Notes under the pieces: generated by a model
Told to the model about the DNA's origin: nothing
What the model saw: only the letters and a program-made list of their open reading frames with translations
Databases searched by the model: none
From: Sphaerolaimus hirsutus
Lineage: Eukaryota; Nematoda; Chromadorea; Monhysterida; Sphaerolaimidae
Direction of reading: 5' to 3'
Length of the DNA stretch: 64,000 nucleotides
Assembly: GCA_964036195.1 (NCBI GenBank)
Contig: OZ038453.1
Location: 2,375,438-2,439,437, forward strand
Position numbers and translations under genes: made by a program
Shown: positions 52,850 through 63,535 of the stretch, piece after piece
How positions within the stretch are numbered: position 1 is the stretch's first letter
How the letters are laid out: every line of letters begins with the position of its first letter

Positions 52850-53060
52850 CTATACATGAAAAACCTGTGACACATTTTTCTATTACTTTAAAAAAGTTGC
52901 ATGTAGTATGTATTGTTAGCTAGCTGCAAGTGTAAAGTTACAATTATTGATAACAATGGTTTTCATTTTCAGTAGAAGCACTAGGTAAAGGAGTGTGCTG
53001 GATACATTTGTAAAATGTCATGGAAAGTGTCAATTGCCATGACAAATGTCAAGTGCTATG
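52850..53060. repeat. Empty-site paralog of 40038-40665
   Basis: GACCTATACATGAAAAACCTG ... TGACAAATGTCAAGTGCTAT matches 40038-40140 joined to 40551-40665, without the foldback element. Confidence 0.8.
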
Positions 53061-53306
53061 TCAAGTGTCAAGCAAAGTGGCAATTGTTATGACTAATGCC
53101 ATTCAAAGTGTAAATTGTGTATCCAAATCTTGGGATTGATGGTGTACAAATAATTGTCACTAAGGTGTGTTGCCATGGTGCAAGCAAATGTCAAACAGTT
53201 ACACATTGCTGGATTTGTATTTGCAAATTGTGGAACAGACACCTGAGCCTCGAACTGAAAATTATCAAGCCTAACATGCACAGGCTAAAAAACAGGTGTT
53301 AATGTA

Positions 53307-53759
53307 CCATATATCCACGAATTAGTCCCCCTCTCTAATAACTCCCCCTCACGAATAAGTCCCCCCTCTTGTGAGCGTGAGGAAAAAATACCCCCCCCCC
53401 GTTGAATAACCCCCCCCCCCCCACTTTAAAATTTAACAATTAACATAAAACATTTAACAACATATCACATTTACAAAAACAATTTTATGTGTTTAATTGG
53501 TTATTATTTGTATTATGTAGCAGCTAGAGTTCATTAATATTGATTTCACTGCTTGAATTGTGAATTATGTATTTCTACAAATGATTTATGTTACCAATAT
53601 TACCCCATTTCTGCAGTAAATCAATCATACATTTTACTGAAAATTCTGACGAAAAAATAAGTCCCCCCTTTGAATAACTCCCCCATGTCGAATAACTCCC
53701 CCATCAAAAACTTCTGACAAAAAAATAACTCCCCGGGGGACGTATTCGAGGATATACGG
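53307..53759. mobile_element. TA-flanked MITE, CCATATATCCACGAATTAGTCC family
   Basis: CCATATATCCACGAATTAGTC ... CGTATTCGAGGATATACGG with TA both sides; CCCCC-separated GAATAA words inside. 53760-54694 beyond it holds no recognised gene apart from a short TTATTCAAGGGGGAACTATTC fragment at 54370-54420. Confidence 0.68.
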
Positions 53760-54694
53760 TAAATGCATTAAAAGACTAACATGCTTGCCGCTTGTCAGAA
53801 ATATTTATAAAAATATTAACTCACTGTGCAGTTATGTAACATGAAATGCATCTGTTCTCACGTAAATAGCACAGTAAACCCATGTTTACCACATAACCAC
53901 CCTTGAAACATTTTCAGAAAACAATTCATAATTTCGCTATTCACCATTGTATCTGGCCAAGTAGGGTATCTTGTCCTTATAGGGCAATAAAGGCCCTACA
54001 AGTGCATATATTTAGGGCACAACAGATTATCTCTTCTCTGGGTCATTTCAAGGGCCAGATAAATTTTTTTATTCATTCACAGCCGATCACCATATTTGGC
54101 ACCCTGTTTTCTTCTTGGTCCTAAATCATGATTTCCTAGGCTGAATTCTGCAGCAAATGCCAGATTTAAAAAAGTTTGGTACCCAGCCAGCTGTGAGTGT
54201 CAAGCCAAGGTGGAGTTTGAAATGCATTTCGATGGCTTTTTCCATTCTATTGTTCTGGAACATAGCCACACTAATGATAAAAATGGCTGTTTTAACCATT
54301 TTCTGTGCGTTTCAGCTGCTGAAAAACCCTTGTCTGATGAATATGTCATCCACACCTGTGGTATGACCCCATTATTCAAGGGGAAGTTATTCAAGGGGGA
54401 ACTATTCAAGCACATATGGTATATGGAGTGCATTCAAGTCTGGTGCTCATGATGGGTGTCAGTATTTTTCGTCTAAGCAACAATTAGTCTTTGAGCAGTT
54501 ATGGCTTGGGGAATTGCACTTTTTGTCTCACATACATTTTATTTATATGTATTTATGATTTTTTTGTATAAATTATACTCAGAGATTTTATTTATGTATG
54601 TATATTGAAAATATGTAAACACTCATGAAACTGATAATTTTAATAAAAAATATTAGCGTTGCATGTAATTTCCGGACAGCAACACAAGGAAGCA

Positions 54695-55572
54695 TAGGCG
54701 GCGTAAGTGCTTGTGCGTAGTGATGGAAAAGCGCCAGAAAAAAGGGCGCCAGGCGCCAAGGGCGCCATTCAAAAAGTGGGCGCCAGGCGCCAGGGGCGCC
54801 ACGGAAAGAGGGCGCCAAGCGCCAAGGGCGCCAGGATAATTAAGTGCGTACGATACCCTGTGTGCGCTAAAAATGTTTCTCCGGTGCTGCAATGCACACA
54901 GTCAATACTTTATTCACTTCTCCAGGATGTAATCGACAAAGACGAGACGAGCAACAATTTTTTCGCATACCGTACTAAACATTAAACTACATGACACAAT
55001 GAATTTGTTATTTGATAAAACGATGTACCCATCCACTTTAAATAGATTTTTTCCAATGGCTGTTTTCTTGAAGTGGATGAAAATGGAATTGCGACGATTT
55101 GAATCCATACATTGATGTTTGCAAATGTATGCACCAAATGTATAAATTCAACGGTCCATCATACTCAGCTTCTTAGCCATCAGACGCGACTGATGAACCG
55201 TTGAACGAAATATTTTCATCCACTCGCATCCGTTCGTCCACTTTTATTGTGAATTTCGATTATTCACGGAAACTCTGTATTATTTTTTTCATTCATGCAG
55301 CACTCACCTTGAAAACATGCTGGCGCTATTTTGGCGCCATTTCAGGGCAGGGCGCCAGGCGCCAAGGGCGCCACGGGAAAAGGGCGCCAGCGCCATGGCG
55401 CCATTCCATCACTACTTGTGCGCTTGTGAATGTCACAAGCGGAAATTTCGGTGTCACAAGCAGAAACACTAGCTGAAAGCATGTTTGCCTAGTAAAAAGT
55501 GTCACAAATTCAAATTTCGGTCAATGTGATTGTGAATGTCGCAAGCACAAATTGGGATCTTGCGCCGCCTAT
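54695..55572. mobile_element. CATAGGCGGCGTAAGTGC element, interrupted
   Basis: CATAGGCGGCGTAAGTGCTTG on the left and CTTGCGCCGCCTATGC on the right; GTCACAAGC words inside. A 698-bp hAT-like element with 8-bp duplication splits it after GCTTGTGCG. The uninterrupted relative is at 14437-14607. Confidence 0.68.
54717..55414. mobile_element. hAT-like GGCGCC element, perfect duplication
   Basis: TAGTGATGGAAAAGCGCC ... GGCGCCATTCCATCACTA with identical CTTGTGCG on both sides (54709-54716, 55415-55422). GGCGCC arrays lie at both ends (54730-54835, 55318-55405). The core is shared with 8440-8825 and contains no recognisable transposase. Confidence 0.88.
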
Positions 55573-55608
55573 GCAAGGAAGCATTTCCGCAAGTTTCAAA
55601 GTAGAGAG

Positions 55609-55932
55609 TAGTGACGTAAAAGCGCCATGGCGCTGGCGCCTGGCGCTAGCGCCAAAGCAAAAATCGCCATGGCGCCTTTGGCGCTTGGCGCTATTTTGCT
55701 GTGGAGCCAGGCCCAAGAAAAACGCCATGGCGCTTTTGGCGCTTGGCGCTATTTTTGACCGGCACCAGGAACAAAATGCCTGGCGCTAGCGCCAATTAAA
55801 AAGCGCCATGGCGCTTCTGGCGCTTGGCGCCATTTTTCTCTGGCGCTATTGGCGCTCGTCTCTAAAGGTTGGAAAAGCGCCATGGCGCTTTTGGCGCTTG
55901 GACCCAAAGTTCTGGCGCTTTTCACATCACTA
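55609..55932. mobile_element. hAT-like GGCGCC element, perfect duplication
   Basis: TAGTGACGTAAAAGCGCC ... GGCGCTTTTCACATCACTA with identical GTAGAGAG on both sides. The interior is entirely GGCGCTTGGCGCC/CATGGCGC words. Confidence 0.88.
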
Positions 55933-56500
55933 GTAGAGAGTAATGTAAAAAGTGGAGTAAAGAGTAAATTAAAAAGTAAAGAGTAAAGAAAAAGTTAAAG
56001 AGTAAAGTTAAAAATAAAATACAATGATAAATAAGAAGTTAAAAGTAAAGTAGGTAAAGAGTGAGTGAAAAGTAAACTGAAGAATGAAGTATTTTGCCAC
56101 TTGCGGGACTGGCTCGAGGCCAAGGGGGCTGGGCGTAGTGAAATGGAGACGTGTTGAATTCTGACAATTTAACTGGAAGTCATACTGGGGGTAACGATGG
56201 CAAAAAAAGATTCAAAAATTCAAAAACATTTTCGAATTTTTCCGGAATTTTCGAATTTTTCCGGAATTTTCGAATTTTTATTTCACCCCTAGAAAAAACA
56301 CTTGATAATCGATTTATTTTTCAAAAAATTCGAAAATTCGAAAATACTTTTTGAATTTTTCAGGCAATTCAAGGCACTCTTAAGTGCAACGTACTAAATA
56401 CAACAAAAATTGATACGCGGTGCTTATGAAAAAGCGAAACAAAACAGAAAAAAGGTCCAAAAACGTTGAAATGTAAACTGCCCTGTAAAATGTGAAATGT
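55933..56500. repeat. AAAGAGTAAAG repeats and CGAATTTTTCCGG words
   Basis: GAGTAAAGAGTAAATTAAAA repeats end in TTTTGCCACTTGCGGGACTGGCTC (56090-56113), an end like those of the introner-related elements. CGAATTTTTCCGGAATTTT palindromic words follow (56215-56350). No gene seen. Confidence 0.6.
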
Positions 56501-57586
56501 TGTGTAACATTATCATAAAATGTAAAACTTTTAATATTTAAGTTGACGTTCTTATGTTCGCTTTTATATTTTAGTTAATTCAACTTATCAATATTCCATT
56601 TCGGTTCACATTCCATTTTTTAACATCTTCACATTCACCATTTAATATCTCAAGCGATCATATTTACAACGTGCGCTTTACGTTGCTCACATATTTAGAT
56701 CTTAGTCATTGCTCACATTCCGCCACATTTCCTTGACAAGCTGCACGCAAATACGCAGACATGTTTATGTTAAGCGGCGGGCTCGCCCCAAGCGAGGGGC
56801 TGGGCCCGCGCGCCATTTCAAATGCTGTCTGGCTTGTCTCACATTTTCACTATCTTGCCAGTTTAGCTCGCTTTTCATCGGAAGAGCGAGCGGGCAAGAA
56901 TTGAACTTTCACAATTGGAAATGTTGGGTAAAAATCGGAGATTAGAGCCGACCGATTGGCGCCAAGCTAGTCGCCATTGGTCTGGCCCTTAAAAGCCGAT
57001 CTCACAGCTAAAATCGGCAGTGTTTGCAACCTCGTCAACTTCACACAAATCTCTTCCTAGGATCTAAATAAGCGCCGTTGTCACCTTTATTAAGTCGCTT
57101 AATTTTTGGTGCTAAGTTTTCACTCTTGGTGCTTTAAAGTCACCTTAGTGCCTTAGTCACACCCGCGCTAGTTAAGGTGCTTTGTTCACAACCGCGCCAC
57201 TTAATTATCGCCTTTTTGTCGTAATTAAGTGCCTTCTTTAAATTGCCTTATTTCTTCGGTAATTTGAGCTTTATTTACGTTTAATTTAAGTAATTAATTT
57301 AGTTGTAAATTAATTCATTTATTTACGTATATTTTATTTGCATTTATGTATTTAATTGTCTAAATAAAAATGTTCGTCAAAACCTTTTGGAAACAGTCTA
57401 AATTTGCTTCACACTAACTCACGTCAATTCACTTCAACTCAACTAATCACATTGATAAAATAGCGGAACGTCAACTAAGAGACGACGCTTCACGTCACCA
57501 TTCATCCGTTCACATTCGTCCTCTTCCTCGGTTAGGAATAGGAGCTCGTTCACAAGTCAACTCAACAAGTTCTGTAATATTTTACA
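56500..57586 (+). repeat. 5' LTR region of the BEL/Pao element
   Basis: The inner end TTTTACA directly precedes the primer-binding TGG. AATAAA at 57363-57368 could be the LTR polyadenylation signal. The outer boundary is not determinable here; 56500 is approximate. Confidence 0.5.
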
Positions 57587-57604
57587 TGGCGCAGCAAGCA
57601 GGGT
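57587..57604 (+). promoter_or_regulatory. Primer-binding site of the BEL/Pao element
   Basis: TGGCGCAGCAAGCAGGGT begins immediately after the LTR end TTTTACA. I do not assign the tRNA. Confidence 0.5.
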
Positions 57605-57849
57605 GACTAATTAACTAATTGGTCACTCTAATTAAGTCGTCTCGCGTGAAATTTCATTGGAAATTGTTTGTCACAACATGAGGTTACGGTAATACAGTTT
57701 TGGACGCAAAATCGTTAGTAACGCGTGTGTATTTACTTACGATTTTATAAGTACAATTCACAAGTAACAAAATATTTATTTTATTATTTTATTTCGTTCA
57801 CAGCTAGCTACCACTTTGCTAATAAGCAATAAATCGATCGAATTTTGCT

Positions 57850-58164
57850 ATGGACGAACGCTTACACGCTGCTCAACGCGGCGCACCAGCCGCCTCAGCC
57901 ATGCCTTCGAGCAACGTAGATGAAGCCGACACAACTCATCCATTGACTCAGCATAGCCGGGCGTTGACTGGAGTTCGCAATGGCGTATTGCGATTCACAA
58001 CTAAACCGATTCCTAAAATCGTCAAGGACGAGTCACAACCTGCCGCAGCAAATTTGCGCGCGGCGGAGGAAGTATTGGAATTACTTCAGGCCTACGTCTA
58101 CCAAGCCGAGATGAAACGCTCGGACCTGTCCATAGCTATGGAACGATTCACATCCATCGTTTAA
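57850..58164 (+). CDS. BEL/Pao gag N-terminal part, ends at in-frame TAA
   Basis: It starts at the first ATG after the LTR (MDERLHAAQRG) and runs 104 codons to TAA at 58162-58164. The frame continues directly after the stop with similar helical, charged sequence (DYITSLDRDQDGAAEE), so gag N-terminus and core were one protein. The residues look like a coiled-coil rich in Ala, Glu and Arg. The stop is either an inactivating mutation or read through. Confidence 0.78.
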   Translation: MDERLHAAQRGAPAASAMPSSNVDEADTTHPLTQHSRALTGVRNGVLRFTTKPIPKIVKDESQPAAANLRAAEEVLELLQAYVYQAEMKRSDLSIAMERFTSIV

Positions 58165-59310
58165 GATTACATCACAAGCTTGGACAGAGACCAAGACGGT
58201 GCGGCCGAAGAGGCAAAGAGCGCCACGGCGAAATTGGAACGCGCACTCTACTCGGGCTCGAACAACGCGACGATGCTCATGGATGAGCTGGAATCGAAAA
58301 TGGCGTCCGCCAAAGCACAAATCAAATCCGCGGAAAGGTTGATACTTTCCCTGAAAGGTCAGTCCACTGTTGATTTAACTACTCAACCCCCTTCACAACC
58401 TACCCTTAATGTCACAACGGGAAGTAGTTCTCAACCTTCACAACCGGAAACTTTGTTAAAGTTGCCTAAAATTGAGCTTGCCAAATATAACGGTGATCCG
58501 TTAGAATGGGCAGCTTGGTGGGAAATTTTTCGAGCTCAAATTCACGACAGAGCTAATTTGTCAAACGGTATGAAATATACGTACCTCAAGCTCAGCCTCA
58601 CCGGTCCAGCAGCAGAACTGCTGGCCAGATTAAAAGGTGATGGTCGTGATTACATCACAGCGGTCACCATGTTAAAATCAAACTTTGGTGAAACGCATAG
58701 GGTACAAGCAGCCCTTTGGGATAAATTGTATTCACTCAAAAAGCCTTCGTCAAGAGGAGATTCTCTCACAAATTTCACAAGAACCCTTTTGTCAACTCTC
58801 AATCAACTAAAAGAAATGGGCGAAAGTGTCGATTCTGGTGCTGTTTTAAGAATAATTCGAGGTTATCTCCCCGATAATATTGTTCTTGCCGTCACAGAAG
58901 AACACCGGAATTCGATGCGCACTGCGGCAACCGACGACACAGAACTCACAGTCGTCAGGTTTGTTGATGCATTATCTACCATTGCTCGTGCTCGGTTAGA
59001 TGCGATGAAAACTGAACAGCAAGGTTCACAATCTTCAAATGTTGTTCAGAAATCACAAAATTCATCATCAAAAAGTCCACAAAGTGGAGGTGGTTGGCAA
59101 CAGCAAAAGAAAAAGGGAAATAAATCACAAAATACTTTTTCTAAGCAAAAACCTATTCACAACACGGTTGCTTTTGCTGGTACAAATGCTAACGTTGGTA
59201 AACAACAAGGAAAAATTAAAAATTCCACTCAACCTCCCAGAACTCCCGCAAGCGGAGCGACTAATCAAAAGCAGTTCTCACAACCTGCTGCTGATTATCG
59301 CAAGCCGTAG
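58165..59310 (+). CDS. BEL/Pao gag core (DUF1759-like), ends at in-frame TAG
   Basis: Same frame as 57850-58164. About 45 codons of Glu/Lys/Ser-rich helix and a Gln/Pro/Ser linker lead to LPKIELAKYNGDPLEWAAWW, the hallmark start of the capsid-like DUF1759 region of BEL/Pao gags, then FGETHRVQAALWDKLYSLKK and RGYLPDNIVL. A basic Gln/Lys/Ser-rich tail follows, ending at TAG 59308-59310. The CCHC knuckles that normally end gag lie just beyond this stop in the same frame. The product would form the capsid of virus-like particles. Confidence 0.85.
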   Translation, partial: DYITSLDRDQDGAAEEAKSATAKLERALYSGSNNATMLMDELESKMASAKAQIKSAERLILSLKGQSTVDLTTQPPSQPTLNVTTGSSSQPSQPETLLKLPKIELAKYNGDPLEWAAWWEIFRAQIHDRANLSNGMKYTYLKLSLTGPAAELLARLKGDGRDYITAVTMLKSNFGETHRVQAALWDKLYSLKKPSSRGDSLTNFTRTLLSTLNQLKEMGESVDSGAVLRIIRGYLPDNIVLAVTEEHRNSMRTAATDDTELTVVRFVDALSTIARARLDAMKTEQQGSQSSNVVQKSQNSSSKSPQSGGGWQQQKKKGNKSQNTFSKQKPIHNTVAFAGTNANVGKQQGKIKNSTQPPRTPASGATNQKQFSQPAADYRKP

Positions 59311-62300
59311 TTCGAATGCTTGTTCTGTGGCATCAAAGAGCACTACACCGTCGATTGCCCTCAATACGTCACACCAAAAGAGCGCATCGATCTGCTGCAA
59401 GCTTTGGGCGAAGTGTGCACGCGGTGCACACGCAGAGGTCATCAAACAGCACAGTGCACTCAACGATTGAGTTGCTACTATTGTCGCCAGATCAATCAGC
59501 ATCACGGGGCGTTCTGTCCTAACAGACCGGCACCCGCACGGCGTCAGGTAAACAATTCACAAAATAAAGCCTTTGTCACAGCAACGAGCGCTAATTTTGT
59601 CAACGCTCAGGTAATTACAACGGGCGCGGCTTCGTCACAAGCGCTGCCATCGTATCCGCCTTCACACACGGAACCGATGAGCGCGCGCGTCATCCCCCCG
59701 GACGACAACGATTTTCGGTGGGAACAGCAGACGCTGTACCAGATGGACATGGACGGCCCGCTGGACATGGGCGAATGGCCGAAGCCCGCGAATGAGCTCC
59801 AGGCGAGAGCTCAGGAGGAAGCGCGCAAGTATCACAGCGAAAACGAGCTGTGGACGACGCTTCGTGCCGGCCTCATCAAGGACGGCATGGACATGGAGAC
59901 CGTCGAGGCCAAGATCCGCGGCTTCCAACAGAAACGGTACGAGGTGTACCCACACCTCAACCTGAACCAGATGTCATCGTTGGTGCCACTTCAACCCAGT
60001 CACAGGCCCACGGTGGAGGTGCTGAGCGCACAGGCGGGTTATGGTAACCCCAACGCCGCTACAAGGCAGCAGGCCGACCAAGAGTGTGAGTTGGATTTTG
60101 CGCCTATTGTTCGTTTGCAAGTGGCCCAGGCTTCATTAATTAATCAAGACGCCAAATTAAATCGAGTCACAGACCCTTTGTTAATATTCTTTGACACTGG
60201 ATGCGAATATTCATACATCAAAGCATCCGTGGCAAATGAGTATAACTTTGAAAACAAAGGAGACGTTGTTCTTCAAATGAATGTGTTTGCGACAAAAACG
60301 CCAGTCACAGTCAATACGTTTTTAATCGAGGCCGTCATGCCTATTTACAAACACGTCGACAATCAGTGCAATATGTTACAAATTCCGCTCACATTGCGTG
60401 CGGTCGATAATTTGGCAACATATGCATGCCCGCCTCCTTTGTCACAGGAAGACAAAACAGTCATTTACGTTGTGTACGGTAAACATGCACAAGAACAATT
60501 CGCGGAACCGCTTGAATTGACGGAAATGACTGATGAGTTTTGTCACAAACTATGTCAACCAGATGTGGTCATTGGTCAAGACTATTATTGGAAGTTCGAT
60601 ATTCAACCAACAGAAGTCGAACTCCCATCTGGATTGATAGTAGTTGAGTCAATACTTGGATTGATGCTTGGCGGAAATGCGTCATCACAGTCATTTGTCA
60701 CAACACCTGACATTATGCCACATCAATTCATGGTATCATGCTGTTCACACGCATCATCAGCTGTTGCTGTTGGTCAAGAGACATTATTGCAATTTCACAG
60801 TCTCGAGTCAATAGGCATCACAGACGATCCATTGTCACACGATGACAACATAGCAGAACAGTTAATTCTGGAATCAATTACATTCGATCCAGAAACTGGA
60901 CGCTATAGCATAGATTGGCCATTCAAATCAACAATTCACGAATTGCCAACCAACAATGCAGAAGCATTTCGTCGCTTTCTGTCATTGTTGAAACGGTTTC
61001 GAAAAGATCCCGATTTATTCGCAACATACGCTAAAGTCATCTCTGATCAACTTCACAAGGGCGTCATAGAACCCGTCTATGGTTCACAAGACGGTTTGCA
61101 AGAACACATCTTACCACACCAACCTGTCATCACACCTGGCAGATCGACAACATGTCGTATAGTGTATGATGGTTCTGCCGGTAAACCAAGTCTCAACAAT
61201 TGCTTATTTCGAGGCCCAGTTCTCACACCACTGGCGCTCGGATTAATGCTTCGTTTCAGAGCCAGAAAAGTTGTGTTATTAGCAGATATTGAGAAAGCAT
61301 TTTTACAAATTGCTCTTCACCCAAAATCACGCACTTTCACAAAATTTTATTGGCTGCGTGATGACACCATTCCGACTCACGAAGATAACATTCAAATGAT
61401 GCAATTCACAAGGGTGCTATTTGGTCTCACATGCAGTCCATCAATTTTGTCGACTGTTATCAAATATCACCTGGAAGCGGAACTAGCTTCCATGCATCCC
61501 GCTGATTCACATGAACGAGCGAAATTGGAGTTGTTGCTCAGCAGCATTTACGTTGATAATTTAGTTATCAGCGTAGATGATGAAAAATATGCAATCCAGC
61601 TCTATCGTTTAATTAAAGCTGTTTTTGCAAGAGCAAATTTCAATATGCGCAAATGGATGACAAATTCGCGTGTTGTTTCTGAGAAAATCAAACCTGATGA
61701 TCTCAACCCGAAACAGTCACAATATATCAAAGTCATGGGTCTTGTTTACGATCACATCGAAGACACCATCGCGCTACCAACTCCAAAGAAAGATTTCACG
61801 CTCATTGTCACAGCCACGTGCCGCAATCTGAACAAATTGCTGGCTTCAACATATGACCCTATTGGCATCACAGCGCCCGCGTTATTTCGGTTGAAATTTC
61901 GTGTGTCACAAATAATTCAAAGGTGCAATATCACAACCTGGGACGAACTCATCGAAGACCCAGAAGCGGATGACTTACTGGACGATTTGAAACGACATCT
62001 CTCGTCCATTAGTCAAATCAAATTTCCATGCTCATTTCACTCTTTTGGCATTGACGTCAAAGACAAAACACGTCCATTAGAGTTACATGTGTTTTGTGAT
62101 GCCTCAAAAGACGGATACGCCGCTTGCGCTTATTTGCGTCAACAAGCGAGTTCACCTGATGAATACGGCTATGAGGATTTCCGACATTTTAGTGGTTTTC
62201 TCACAGCTCGTACGAAATTAGCCCCACTTCCATCAAAACAAGGTCAACCCCTCACAATCACACGCTTGGAATTGCTCGGTGTCACAATTGGTGCACAGCT

Positions 62301-63535
62301 CATCGATTATTTACATCACGAACTCGTTGAGCTAGGTGGATGGAAAATTCACAGCAATTTCCTATGGACCGATAGTACAGTTGTCATCGGCTGGCTATAT
62401 ACTTCAAAGCCGCTGGCTACTTTTGTCAATAATCGGGTCACAAAAATCCATTCATTTATGTCAAAGCACTGCATTCAAATTTGCAAAGTTGCTACAAAAG
62501 ACAATCCGGCTGACATCGCGTCGCGAGGATGTACTTTTGATCAACTAATGATTGAAACAATGTGGTTCACACGACCATCATTTTTTGCTGAACCCTTCAC
62601 AGCAGACATTGTTGACATTTCGCAATATCAAGCTCAACCTGTCACCGAAGAGCTTGCGAAAGGCGACACTCATATAAGTCGACTGTTATACGCTGGTGCA
62701 GTAACTTCACAGCCTGCTTCACAGCCTGCTAATGCTCTTGCACAACAAGTGCCTGTCAATTTGGACCCCAATCTGTCACAAAATGTCACTCCTCAAAATC
62801 CATTTGTTGAAAGTCGGCAACGTCACATCCCATCAAATCCGTTCAAAATAGATATTCTACGATTTTCAACACTGTCAAAATTGTTGCGCACTGTCATTTA
62901 TTTGCTTCGTGTCAAAACATATTGGCTCAATCGCTCTATGCATAAAGCTGCAAAACGCGACAGTGAATATTTGAAAAAGGCTATCACCCAAGCCGACCTG
63001 AATGAAGCATTTCGACATGTGCTGCACATTGCACAAGCTGAGGAGTGCGCCAGTTGCATTTCACAAGCGCAACTGGGCAAGCACCACATGCTCAAATGGG
63101 ACGCGTGGAATAATTTATTATATTGTGTCACGCATGTGTCTCACAAAGAACACCGAAACCCTTCGTTGTTTTACTACCTACCAAAAACGGGGTGGTTAAC
63201 AACGCTTGTGGTTATGCACTTTCATGAACTTGCTGGTCACAGTGGCATGCTTCACACCTTAGCGGATTTACGCGAACACTGCTGGTTGTCAAGTGCCAAG
63301 CAAGTAGTTGCGAAAATTTTGCGCAAATGCGTCACATGCCGCAAAGCGGAAGGAGGTCCATTCACATTACCTGATTTTCACACGTTACCTGTAACTCAAA
63401 CTCAATCACAAATCAAGCCATTTCAACACGTTGGCATTGATTATATGGGACCGTTAGTTTATTCACAGAACGGCGTCCGTCACAGTCAACACATTTTGTT
63501 GCTAACATGCTTCAGTACATGCGCTATTCATTTAG
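59311..63535 (+). CDS. BEL/Pao pol: CCHC knuckles, PR, RT, RNase H, IN (5' part)
   Basis: Same frame as gag. Three knuckles open it: CLFCGIKEHYTVDC, CTRCTRRGHQTAQC and CYYCRQINQHHGAFC. A GC-rich segment without recognised domain (59640-60060) precedes the protease, FFDTGCEYSYIK. RT: CRIVYDGSAGKPSLNNCL, LLADIEKAFLQIAL, and a catalytic box reading YVDN (61549-61560) where YVDD is expected. RNase H: HVFCDASKDGYAAC, LELLGVTIGAQL, WTDSTVVIGWL. Integrase: an HHCC zinc domain (ELAGHSGM ... CVTCRKAEGG) and the first catalytic Asp in VGIDYMGPL. After CAIHLV the frame becomes nonsense to a stop at 63789, while integrase continues in the next frame. Replication activity is unlikely for this copy. Confidence 0.9.
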
